This document shows, in pieces, positions 8,125-16,211 of a DNA stretch of 64,000 bases (its first letter is position 1; every line of letters begins with the position of its first letter). The DNA comes from Marinobacterium_D sp050908845 (lineage in GTDB: Bacteria; Pseudomonadota; Gammaproteobacteria; Pseudomonadales; Balneatricaceae), in assembly GCF_050908845.1 (NCBI RefSeq), contig NZ_CP194171.1, positions 2,046,001-2,110,000 on the forward strand. The letters are read 5' to 3'. The notes beneath the pieces were generated by a model. That model searched no databases and was not told the origin of the DNA. It was given only the letters and a program-made list of their open reading frames with translations. The position numbers and the translations under genes are program-made.

Positions 8125-8871
8125 ATGAATTCAGATACCCGTACCAGCGATACCCCTCTTTTTCAGTTTAAAAACTCTCGCGTATCACTCAACGAGCTGG
8201 TACTGCTCGACTACGACGAATCACGCCTCAAGGCGGATCTGGCCAGCCATGCGGCGCGCCTGCCGTCCCTGTTCCGGCAGATGCCGGTGGTGCTTAATTT
8301 CGAGCGTTTACCCGCCGACAAGCCACTGCCGCCGCTGGATGAACTGCTGGCGGTCTGCCGCGAGAGTGAGCTCAACCCCATCGGTATCCGCGGCAGCAGC
8401 CGTTACGACGAGGCCCTGTGCCTGAGCCTCGGGCTCAGCTGTTTCGGGGGCGCGGCCCGGGCCGAGCGCGTGGTGGAAGAACCCGTCGAGGAGAAAAAGG
8501 CCGAGCCGGCCGCAGACCCGAACGACACGGCTGAGGAGGTCGGCAGTAAAACCCGGATTCTGACTGCGCCGGTGCGTTCCGGTCAGCAGGTCTATGTGCA
8601 GGGGGGAGACCTGATCGTACTGTCGTCCGTGGGTGCCGGTGCCGAAGTGATGGCCGATGGCAACATCCACATCTATGGTCCTCTGCGGGGGCGGGCGATG
8701 GCGGGTGTCAGCGGTGATACCGGGGCGCGTATCTTTTGTCAAAGCCTGGAAGCTGAACTGATCTCAATAGCCGGTTACTTCAAAGCGTGCGAAGATCTAC
8801 AGAGCGAACACTGGAAGAAGCCCGTACAGGCACACCTGTCCGGGACCCGGCTGGACACGGTGCTGTTGTAG
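8125..8871 (+). CDS. minC: Septum site-determining protein MinC
   Basis: Inhibitor of FtsZ polymerisation that blocks polar division; 248 residues. The N-terminal domain (about 1-105) begins with FQFKNSRVSLNELVLLDYD. A charged, Ala/Glu/Pro-rich linker follows (about 112-142), then the C-terminal beta-helix domain with VRSGQQVYVQGGDLIVL, NIHIYGPLRGRAMAGVSGD and AELISIAGYF, the MinD-binding and dimerising part. It heads minCDE, with 68 bases to minD. Confidence 0.96.
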   Translation: MNSDTRTSDTPLFQFKNSRVSLNELVLLDYDESRLKADLASHAARLPSLFRQMPVVLNFERLPADKPLPPLDELLAVCRESELNPIGIRGSSRYDEALCLSLGLSCFGGAARAERVVEEPVEEKKAEPAADPNDTAEEVGSKTRILTAPVRSGQQVYVQGGDLIVLSSVGAGAEVMADGNIHIYGPLRGRAMAGVSGDTGARIFCQSLEAELISIAGYFKACEDLQSEHWKKPVQAHLSGTRLDTVLL

Positions 8872-8939
8872 CGGCTGTTGTGGCGCTAAGCTGAACCGCA
8901 CCGGAACCTGTTTAATCCATATGTATGGAAACTGTTTAA

Positions 8940-9752
8940 ATGGCTGAAATTATTGTTGTGACGTCCGGAAAGGGCGGGGTCGGAAAAACGACCAGCAGTG
9001 CGGCAATCGGTACTGGACTGGCCCTGCGCGGGCACAAGACTGTTCTGGTCGATTTCGACGTAGGCCTGCGTAACCTGGACCTGATCATGGGCTGCGAGCG
9101 CCGTGTGGTGTTCGACCTGGTCAATGTGATCAACAACGAAGCGACACTGAACCAGGCGCTGATCAGGGACAAGCGTACCGAAGGACTTTATATCCTGCCG
9201 GCCTCCCAGACGCGGGATAAAGACGCGCTTAACCACGAAGGTGTGGAGCGCGTCCTGAACGAGCTGTCAGAGATGTTCGATTACATCGTCTGTGACTCCC
9301 CGGCCGGCATCGAAAAGGGCGCCCAGCTGGCGCTTTACTTCGCCGATACCGCCATCGTCGTCACCAACCCGGAAGTAAGCTCGGTACGTGACTCCGACCG
9401 TATCCTGGGCGTACTGCAGAGCAAGTCACGCAAGGCGGAAAACGGCGAACAGGTGAAAGAACACCTGCTGCTGACCCGCTATAACCCGGCCCGTGTTCAG
9501 GCCGGTGAGATGCTCAGCGTTGAGGACGTGCAGGAGATTCTGGCCATTCCGCTGCTCGGCGTGGTACCGGAATCCGAAGCAGTGCTCAAAGCCTCGAACC
9601 AGGGGCAGCCGGTGGTACTGGATAGCGAAAGCGATGCGGGTCAGGCGTATATGGATGCGATCGGCCGTTTCCTGGGTGAGGAAAAAGAGCACCGCTTCCT
9701 GGAAGTTCAGCGCAAAGGATTGTTCAGCCGTGTATTCGGCAGGAAGGGCTAA
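8940..9752 (+). CDS. minD: Septum site-determining ATPase MinD
   Basis: Membrane-binding ATPase that recruits MinC and oscillates with MinE; 270 residues. It begins with the deviant Walker A motif SGKGGVGKTTSSAAIG, has FDYIVCDSPAGIEKGA as Walker B region, and ends with a basic amphipathic membrane-targeting helix (KGLFSRVFGRKG). The stop TAA overlaps the ATG of minE by one base, indicating coupled translation. Confidence 0.97.
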   Translation: MAEIIVVTSGKGGVGKTTSSAAIGTGLALRGHKTVLVDFDVGLRNLDLIMGCERRVVFDLVNVINNEATLNQALIRDKRTEGLYILPASQTRDKDALNHEGVERVLNELSEMFDYIVCDSPAGIEKGAQLALYFADTAIVVTNPEVSSVRDSDRILGVLQSKSRKAENGEQVKEHLLLTRYNPARVQAGEMLSVEDVQEILAIPLLGVVPESEAVLKASNQGQPVVLDSESDAGQAYMDAIGRFLGEEKEHRFLEVQRKGLFSRVFGRKG

Positions 9753-10006
9753 TGGGTATTCTGAGTTATTTCCGCTCCAAGAAGCAGACCTCGGCCAATG
9801 TCGCCAAGGAACGCCTGCAGGTGCTGGTGGCCTACGAGCGCAACCAGCGTAACCAGCCGGATTATCTGCCACAGATGCAGCAGGAGATTCTCGCGGTGAT
9901 CTCCCGGTATGTCGATATCGATGTGGATGACGTGCAGGTAAACCTGGACGAGAACTGCTCGATTCTGGAGCTGAACGTCACGCTGCCGGAGCACGAGAAA
10001 GGCTGA
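9752..10006 (+). CDS. minE: Cell division topological specificity factor MinE
   Basis: 84-residue regulator that stimulates MinD ATP hydrolysis and keeps MinCD away from mid-cell. MGILSYFRSKKQTSANVAKERLQVL carries the membrane-targeting helix and the anti-MinCD segment; the rest is the dimerising topological specificity domain (VDIDVDDVQVNLD). Last gene of minCDE. Confidence 0.96.
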   Translation: MGILSYFRSKKQTSANVAKERLQVLVAYERNQRNQPDYLPQMQQEILAVISRYVDIDVDDVQVNLDENCSILELNVTLPEHEKG

Positions 10007-10049
10007 CCACCCCGGTACAGATTGCTGTCCAGTGGTGCGTTGGATCATC

Positions 10050-10074
10050 AGCGCGGGCATCGCTTGCCCGCGCT
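10050..10074. terminator. Hairpin between convergent minE and astB
   Basis: AGCGCGGGCA (10050-10059) pairs perfectly with TGCCCGCGCT (10065-10074) around five bases. It lacks a clear T-run in either direction but sits between convergent operons, where a bidirectional terminator is expected. Confidence 0.55.
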
Positions 10075-10195
10075 TACGCCTTCTATTGCCCCACGTTGGA
10101 TGTCAGAGAACTAAAAATTACATTTCTCAGCTAAATCGCGAGAGCAGTCTGGTTCCTGCCTGAATTTCTGCGCGTGCGGATCTATTGCGGACGCT

Positions 10196-11539
10196 TCAGG
10201 GCCGAGGACCCGGCTCGATCTGAAACGGATAAACCGCTCCGAGACCGAGTATCTGTGCCAGCCTGTCAAGCGCTTCCCGCGAGCTTCGTAACAGTGCCGG
10301 GTCTGCCAGGTCCGCAGGCAGCAGCCGGTCCGGATAATACTTCTCTACCCAGTCACAAAGACGGTTGTAGAGGTGGTCGGTCAGCAGAACTCCGGCATTG
10401 ACCGCGCTCAGCTCGTCATTGTTCAGCACCACCCGCAAGCGCAGACAGGCGGGGCCACCGCCGTTATTCATGCTCTGGTTCAGCTTGAACACCTCGATCT
10501 GCCTGACACTTTCCCCCTGAATCCGTTGCAGATACGACCAGACGCCCGGATTTTCGCGGCATTCCGATGGGACCAGTAACAGCTGGCCGCCTTCCGGCAG
10601 TGAAAGTAGCTGGCTGTTGAACAGGTAGCTCGATACGGCATCCGCGACGCTGACCTCATTTTCGCTCACCTCGATTAACCGGAATTGCGCACCCAATCGC
10701 TGTTCCAGCAGGCGGTATAGAGGCTTGGGGTCGACAAAGGCGTGTTCATGGCAGAACAGCAGTGTGCGGTTGCCCACCGCGATCACATCATTGTGGAACA
10801 CTCCCTGGTCGATGACGGCCGGGTTCTGCTGCAGGAACAGGGTCGCGTCCTGTTTTAATCGATGTTTGCGAGCTATGGCCTGGCTGGCTTCCAGGGTTTG
10901 CCGCGCCGGGAAGCGAACCGGCGAGTCGGCTGATGAGAAGATGCTGCGGCCGTAGACGAACAGCTCGATGCCAGGTTCGCCGTAATCGCTGCAAAACCGG
11001 CTGTGATTGGCTGCGCCCTCATCGCCAAGGGACTCATGGGCCGGTAGTGGGGAATGATGATGGAAATATTCATCGTCGGGAAAAATCGCCTGCAGTACTC
11101 TGGCGGTGGTGGCGGCTTCCAGGGAGCGATGCAGTTTGCTGATCAGGTTGGCCGGGGTGAAATGCACCCGGGCGTCGAGCGTATCGGCACTGGGCGAAAC
11201 CGTCGCGGCATTGGCGCTCCACATCGCCGAGGCAGAACTGCAGTTGGCCAGGAGCAGGGGAGCCTGTTGCATGGCATCGGCAAGTACCCGCGTGTCACTG
11301 CCGTAAAAGCCAAGCCGTCGCAGCGTGGTGATATCCGGGCGTTCCTGGGGTGGCAGTACAGCCTGCACCAGACCAAGATCGGCCAGGTATTTCATCTTCG
11401 CCAGCCCCTGCAGGGCTGCCTGTCTGGGGCTGGATGCCTGCCCGCGGTGCCGCTCCGACGCGATATTACCGCGCGACAGGCCTGCGTAGTTGTGCGTTGG
11501 ACCGACCAGTCCGTCAAAGTTTGCCTCGACCGCGTTCAT
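10196..11539 (-). CDS. astB: N-succinylarginine dihydrolase
   Basis: Second step of arginine succinyltransferase catabolism: converts N2-succinylarginine to N2-succinylornithine, CO2 and ammonia. It has 447 residues, the usual length. It opens with the family signature NFDGLVGPTHNYAGLSRGN; the catalytic His lies in HNDVIAVGNRTLLFCHEHAF and the catalytic Cys in NNGGGPACLRLRVVLN, as in the amidinotransferase-like fold. Its start lies 3 bases from the astD stop, so the two are cotranscribed. It is last in this cluster; astE, its common neighbour, is absent. Confidence 0.96.
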   Translation of the reverse strand: MNAVEANFDGLVGPTHNYAGLSRGNIASERHRGQASSPRQAALQGLAKMKYLADLGLVQAVLPPQERPDITTLRRLGFYGSDTRVLADAMQQAPLLLANCSSASAMWSANAATVSPSADTLDARVHFTPANLISKLHRSLEAATTARVLQAIFPDDEYFHHHSPLPAHESLGDEGAANHSRFCSDYGEPGIELFVYGRSIFSSADSPVRFPARQTLEASQAIARKHRLKQDATLFLQQNPAVIDQGVFHNDVIAVGNRTLLFCHEHAFVDPKPLYRLLEQRLGAQFRLIEVSENEVSVADAVSSYLFNSQLLSLPEGGQLLLVPSECRENPGVWSYLQRIQGESVRQIEVFKLNQSMNNGGGPACLRLRVVLNNDELSAVNAGVLLTDHLYNRLCDWVEKYYPDRLLPADLADPALLRSSREALDRLAQILGLGAVYPFQIEPGPRP

Positions 11540-11541
11540 CG

Positions 11542-13014
11542 TCAGGGGTCCAGTACGATGCCCGGTGTCGGCGAATCGGGTGTTATTAGCCGGTCTCTTT
11601 CCAGGCCGGCCACGGGATAGGCGCAGTAATCGGCGGCATACCAGGCGCTGGCACGGTGGTTACCGCTGGATTTTATGCCGCCAAAGGGCGCACTGCTGCT
11701 GGCGCCGGTGAGCTGGCGGTTCCAGTTGACGATACCGGCGCGGGCGGCGTGCCAGAACAGTTCGTACTGATCGCGGCTGTCGCTGAACAGGCCGGCCGCC
11801 AGCCCAAAGCGGGTTTCGTTGGCCAGCTCTATCGCCTCGTCGAACCCGGTATAACGTTGCACCTGCAATAGGGGACCGAAATATTCGTCATCCGGTAGGA
11901 TGTCGACGCCGGACACATCGATCAGGCCGGGGCTCAGCAGGGCGTTGCTGCGCGGGAGTTTAGCCATGCGTTGCAGAACCTGGCCGCCCATCGCTTCCAG
12001 ATTCGCCTGGGCGCCGAGCATCCGGTCGGCCGCCTCGCTGGAGATCAGGCAGCCCATGAAGGGCTGAGGGTCATCATCAAATAGGCCCACGCTGATTGTC
12101 TTAATCATCGCCGTCAATGTTTGCAGAAACGCCTCGCCTTTTTCTCCCGCCGGTACGATAAGACGCCGGGCGCAGGTACAGCGCTGGCCGGCACTGAGGT
12201 AGGCGGACTGGATCGTTTCGTAACTGGCGCTGCGTAGATCGCTGACCTCTCCGATGATCAACGGATTATTACCGCCCATCTCCAGCGCCAGGATCTTCTC
12301 CGGCTGGCCGGAAAACTGACGGTGCAGATGGTGGCCTACTGCGGAAGAGCCGGTGAACAGCAGGCCATCGATACCGGGGTGGGACGCCAATGCCCGTCCG
12401 GCGTCGCCATCACCCTGAATCAGGTTGATGACACCCGCCGGTATACCGGCGGCGAGCCAGTGGCCCAGGGTGAGTTCGGCGAATCTTGGCGTTAGTTCGC
12501 TGGGTTTGAAAACAACGGTGTTGCCGGCCAGCAGGGCCGGCACGATATGTCCGTTGGGCAGGTGCCCCGGAAAGTTATAGGGTCCGAATACCGCCAGAAC
12601 GCCGTGGGGACGATGCCGTACAACCGAGCGCGCATCGCCGAGGGGCTGCTCGGTGTCGCCACTGCGTTGCGCGGCCGCACGGGCTGAAATATCCACCTTG
12701 CCGATCATCGCGGTGATTTCTGTCCGGGCCTCCCAGAGCGGTTTCCCGGTTTCCTCGCCAAGCGCCCTTGCCAGCGCCTCCTGGTCCCGTTTAAGGCGCT
12801 GAGCAAACAGGTGGCAGATATCGAGCCGCTCGGCCAGGGATGTGCGTGACCAGTCTCTGAAGGCGTGGCGCGCGGCTTCGATGGCATCGTCTATCTGGTC
12901 TGCGCTGGCTTCCCGGCCCTGCCATAAAACCTGACCCCGACCCGGGTCGAAGGACTCAAAGGGGTCGTTTTTGCCAATGATCCAGCGATTGTTGATCAGT
13001 AGTTTGCCTGACAT
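11542..13014 (-). CDS. astD: N-succinylglutamate 5-semialdehyde dehydrogenase
   Basis: NAD-dependent aldehyde dehydrogenase making N-succinylglutamate, the fourth ast step; 490 residues. The AstD-like N terminus (LLINNRWI), the oxyanion segment FGPYNFPGHLPNGHIVPAL, the general base Glu in LALEMGGNNPLI and the catalytic Cys in SAGQRCTCARRLIVP are intact. It lies 18 bases downstream of the M20 peptidase gene in the minus-strand order astC, M20, astD, astB. Confidence 0.95.
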   Translation of the reverse strand: MSGKLLINNRWIIGKNDPFESFDPGRGQVLWQGREASADQIDDAIEAARHAFRDWSRTSLAERLDICHLFAQRLKRDQEALARALGEETGKPLWEARTEITAMIGKVDISARAAAQRSGDTEQPLGDARSVVRHRPHGVLAVFGPYNFPGHLPNGHIVPALLAGNTVVFKPSELTPRFAELTLGHWLAAGIPAGVINLIQGDGDAGRALASHPGIDGLLFTGSSAVGHHLHRQFSGQPEKILALEMGGNNPLIIGEVSDLRSASYETIQSAYLSAGQRCTCARRLIVPAGEKGEAFLQTLTAMIKTISVGLFDDDPQPFMGCLISSEAADRMLGAQANLEAMGGQVLQRMAKLPRSNALLSPGLIDVSGVDILPDDEYFGPLLQVQRYTGFDEAIELANETRFGLAAGLFSDSRDQYELFWHAARAGIVNWNRQLTGASSSAPFGGIKSSGNHRASAWYAADYCAYPVAGLERDRLITPDSPTPGIVLDP

Positions 13015-13032
13015 AGTCGCTCCCTGGTGTCC

Positions 13033-14274
13033 TCAGCGTTCCAGATGCGGCCAGAGCTGGTAATCCAGGTGACCTTTCGCCAATGAGAAAAGTAGCAGGG
13101 CGGTAAGTTTGCAGCGTCGGCTCAGGCTGCTGACGACGAGAAACTCTTCGCTGCTGTGGATGTGCCCACCTTCACCACCAAGGGTGTCGATGTTGGGGGT
13201 GCCGGCGGCGGCGATGTTGTTGCCATCGCAACAGCCACCGGTTTTGGAATAGCGCACCTGCAGATCGAGCGAGCTGCCGCACTCCGCCAGCAGCCCGAAC
13301 AGGGCCTGGTTGGCCGGGGTCAGCAGTTTAGGCGGACGGGTGAAACCGCCGTGGATCTTCAGAGACAGCCCGTCCCGTTCGTTGATCTCGCCGGCGAGCC
13401 GGCGCAGCTGCTGCTGGACCCAATGCTCGTCGTCATGGTGCTCGGTGCGTATGTTAAAGCGCGCGATCGCCAGATCGGGCACCTGGTTAAGGGCACCGCC
13501 GCCGCTGACGTGCGCAGGGTTGAAGGTGACGCCTTCCCGCTGGCCGTTAAGCTCATCCAGTGCGGCGACAAAATCGCACAGGGCCCTGATCGCATTGCGG
13601 CCCCGTTCGATGTCGCGCCCGGCATGGGCGGCGCGGCCCCGGGCTACTGCGCTGAAGTTGCCGCTGCCTTTGCGTTGACCGGCGAAGCTGCCATCCGGCA
13701 GGGCAGGCTCAAATACCAAGCCCGCCTGGGCATGAGCCGCGGTGTCTGCGATCAGTGCGGCAGAGCTGGGAGAGCCGATCTCCTCATCCGGATTCAGAAT
13801 CACCGTCCAGCCCAGACGGCCGGCGAGGGGACTTTGCTCCAGGGCGAGGAGGGCGTGGATCATGATCAGCAATCCGCTTTTCATGTCACAGACGCCGGGA
13901 CCGTTGAGGGTGTAGTCGTCCAGCCAGTCGACGCTCTGGAAGCTGTCGCTTTGCGGGAAAACGGTGTCCAGGTGTCCGCACAGCATGATCTGCCGGTCGG
14001 CCCCGGGGTGCTTCTGCAGGCGGATCGCTCGTCCCACGTTGCGCTGGCGGATCTCGCCGTTCTTATCGATCTCCTCCACCGGGGGCAGATCGATCAGGCG
14101 CTGCTTGACCCGGAGAGTCTCGCAGTACTTCAGCAGGTGTTCCCCGACACGGTTAACGCCCTGCGCGTTCCAGCTGCCGGAGTTGATCCGGGCGAGCTCT
14201 ATGGTGGCTTCCAGCATCGTCTGTTGCTGAGAGTCGATCCAATCGAGTTCGGACTGGTAAGGGCTGAGATTCAT
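13033..14274 (-). CDS. M20-family metallopeptidase inside the ast cluster
   Basis: 413-residue zinc-dependent hydrolase resembling carboxypeptidase G2, with no signal peptide. Metal ligands and catalytic residues are visible in order: GHLDTVFP (His, Asp), GPGVCDMKSG (bridging Asp), NPDEEIGS (catalytic and metal Glu), FEPALPDG and GGHIHSSEEF (His). RGRAAHAGRD lies in the dimerisation domain. The gene sits between astC and astD, with short gaps on both sides, in a cluster that lacks astA and astE. M20 enzymes such as DapE and ArgE split N-succinyl and N-acetyl amino acids, so removal of succinate from N-succinylglutamate, the AstE reaction, is an attractive but unproven role. Confidence 0.85.
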   Translation of the reverse strand: MNLSPYQSELDWIDSQQQTMLEATIELARINSGSWNAQGVNRVGEHLLKYCETLRVKQRLIDLPPVEEIDKNGEIRQRNVGRAIRLQKHPGADRQIMLCGHLDTVFPQSDSFQSVDWLDDYTLNGPGVCDMKSGLLIMIHALLALEQSPLAGRLGWTVILNPDEEIGSPSSAALIADTAAHAQAGLVFEPALPDGSFAGQRKGSGNFSAVARGRAAHAGRDIERGRNAIRALCDFVAALDELNGQREGVTFNPAHVSGGGALNQVPDLAIARFNIRTEHHDDEHWVQQQLRRLAGEINERDGLSLKIHGGFTRPPKLLTPANQALFGLLAECGSSLDLQVRYSKTGGCCDGNNIAAAGTPNIDTLGGEGGHIHSSEEFLVVSSLSRRCKLTALLLFSLAKGHLDYQLWPHLER

Positions 14275-14323
14275 AACTGAATACTCCTGTCTATGTCCGT
14301 AACTCCGGGGAAGGCCGCTCCGC

Positions 14324-15556
14324 TCAGCTGTCCACCGGCCCTTCGCTGATCATGTCGTTCAGGGCCCGGTCCAGGCGCGTCATCGCTTCCTGTATATCGG
14401 CGTCGGGAATGACCAGGGATGGGGTAAGACGGATAACATCGGGGCCGGCCATCAACAGCATCAGCCCCTGGTTTCTGGCAGATTCGAGTACCCGGCGGGC
14501 CTGGCCTGTCCAGTGGTGGGCCAGTTGTGCGCCGAGCAGAAGTCCGCGTCCGCGAATATCGCTGAAGACGGCATGACGAAGATTCAATGCATGCAGCTCG
14601 TTCTGGATGAGCTGTGATTTTCGCCGTACGGCCGCCATCAGACGGGTGTCATCGAGTGTGTTGATTACCGCCAGCGAGACGGCGCAGCCCAGCGGGTTGC
14701 CACCGTAGGTGGTGCCATGGCTGCCGAAGCCGAAACTGGCGGCGATTTTTCGCGTCGTCAGCATGGCGCCGATCGGAAATCCGCCACCGAGCCCCTTGGC
14801 CGATGTCAGGATATCCGGCGTGATGCCCATCTCCATATAGGCATAGAGCGAACCCGTGCGGCCGGCACCGGTCTGTACCTCGTCGAAGATCAGCAGCGCA
14901 TCGTGTTCATCACATAGCTGGCGTGCACGCTCGGCGAACGCGGGGTCGGCGGGGATGATGCCGCCCTCGCCGAGGATCGGTTCCATGACGACAGCGCAGG
15001 TTTTATCGCTGACCGCCTGCTCCAGCGCGCTAATGTCATTATAGGGCAGGTGCGTAATGCCGCCGGGCACCGGCTCGAACCCCTGGCAGTATTTGGCCTG
15101 TCCGCCCACAGTCACGGTAAACAGCGTGCGGCCATGGAAGCTTCCGTAGAACGAGATGATTTCATGTTTGCCGCTCTCGGGGCCGGCGTGATCGAAGGCG
15201 TATTTTCGCGCCAGCTTGAACGCGGCTTCATTGGCTTCAGCCCCCGAGTTGGCGTAGAAAACCTGTTCCGCAAAGGTCAGTTCCGTCAGCCGCTCGGCAA
15301 GCTCCAGAGCAGGTTCATTGGTAAATACATTACTGAGGTGCCAGACGCGCTCTGCCTGTTCCTGCAGTGCCTGCATCAGTGCCGGGTGACGATGGCCCAG
15401 GCAGTTAACGGCGATACCGCCCGCCAGGTCGATATATTCCCGGCCATGCTGATCCCAGAGTCGCGAACCTTCCCCGCGCACCGGGATAACATCCGGTGGC
15501 ATATAGCAGGGTACGATCACCTGGTCAAAGGTTGCCCGGGATATTGGTTTGCTCAT
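14324..15556 (-). CDS. astC: Succinylornithine/acetylornithine aminotransferase
   Basis: PLP aminotransferase (410 residues) converting succinylornithine to succinylglutamate semialdehyde; such enzymes often also serve as ArgD. Start at 15556 is chosen because GAGGT lies upstream and the protein then begins MSKPISRATFDQVIVPCYMP, matching family N termini. The PLP lysine is in TSAKGLGGGFPIGAML; ANSGAEANEAAFKLARKY and IFDEVQTGAGRTG are class-III signatures. First gene of the cluster. A pair of TGTCAT direct repeats about 125-140 bases upstream may be a regulator site. Confidence 0.93.
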   Translation of the reverse strand: MSKPISRATFDQVIVPCYMPPDVIPVRGEGSRLWDQHGREYIDLAGGIAVNCLGHRHPALMQALQEQAERVWHLSNVFTNEPALELAERLTELTFAEQVFYANSGAEANEAAFKLARKYAFDHAGPESGKHEIISFYGSFHGRTLFTVTVGGQAKYCQGFEPVPGGITHLPYNDISALEQAVSDKTCAVVMEPILGEGGIIPADPAFAERARQLCDEHDALLIFDEVQTGAGRTGSLYAYMEMGITPDILTSAKGLGGGFPIGAMLTTRKIAASFGFGSHGTTYGGNPLGCAVSLAVINTLDDTRLMAAVRRKSQLIQNELHALNLRHAVFSDIRGRGLLLGAQLAHHWTGQARRVLESARNQGLMLLMAGPDVIRLTPSLVIPDADIQEAMTRLDRALNDMISEGPVDS

Positions 15557-15679
15557 ATTTGACCTCGTCAACGTCGGTGCTGCCATTAAGTATGGCTGTG
15601 GCGACCGATTCGTCCAGAAGCAGGCGTGGGCGGGCACAGGAGCGCTCTTTAGTTGCGTCACAGCAAAGCTTAATAATAT

Positions 15680-15696
15680 TGTCATTTATGTGTCAT
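15680..15696 (-). promoter_or_regulatory. Direct repeat upstream of astC
   Basis: TGTCAT occurs at 15680-15685 and 15691-15696, 11 bases apart (one helical turn). P. aeruginosa ArgR half-sites begin TGTC, so an arginine-responsive site is conceivable, but the match is short and on the opposite strand to astC. Confidence 0.25.
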
Positions 15697-15758
15697 AGGG
15701 TGGCGACCACCGGGCGGTGTGCCAACGCCGCAACTCCTAACCCAGCTGAGGAAAGTCC

Positions 15759-16037
15759 ATGAAGTTCAGCAAGGATGACAAAAGCTTCGTAGCCAGGTGG
15801 ATAAGCCGCCAGTTTGAAAAGAATTCTCTGTTTCCGGAGAGCTGTATCTCAGAGAAAAATGACGGTAAGGCGGGTGTCACCAAGAAGCATATCAAGGCGT
15901 ACAAGGCCTGGCGCAAGAGCTCAAGCAAGCGCTCAGACATGCAGGACTGGATCGACAAGTGGTTGAGCAAGGCGGAACGCAAGGCGCTTAAAGAGGCGAT
16001 GGAGAAGAGTGACAAAAAGCGGGGCGAGTCCGACTAG
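15759..16037 (+). CDS. Small highly charged hypothetical protein
   Basis: 92-residue protein not recognised. Start is supported by GAGGAAAG about six bases upstream. It is rich in Lys, Ser, Glu and Asp, has no signal peptide or membrane segment, and has a likely all-helical C-terminal half (MQDWIDKWLSKAERKALKEAMEKSDKKRGES). Net charge is strongly positive. It lies between divergent astC and the chemoreceptor, and codon use resembles its neighbours. Probably a real gene, function unknown; a nucleic-acid or protein-binding adaptor would fit, but that is a guess. Confidence 0.65.
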   Translation: MKFSKDDKSFVARWISRQFEKNSLFPESCISEKNDGKAGVTKKHIKAYKAWRKSSSKRSDMQDWIDKWLSKAERKALKEAMEKSDKKRGESD

Positions 16038-16211
16038 GCCTTAGTATTGCGCGGGCGATGCGTGTCGTAAAATACTGAAGCAGGTGACAGATATCAGCTT
16101 TTTGTTCTGCGCAGGCCCGCTTTACGCTTTTTTAATTGCATATCAATCCGCTTTATTAGATATCTTTACTGTATGTGAGTTACTTCTTTAAATACAGGGA
16201 GATGTTCCCCG

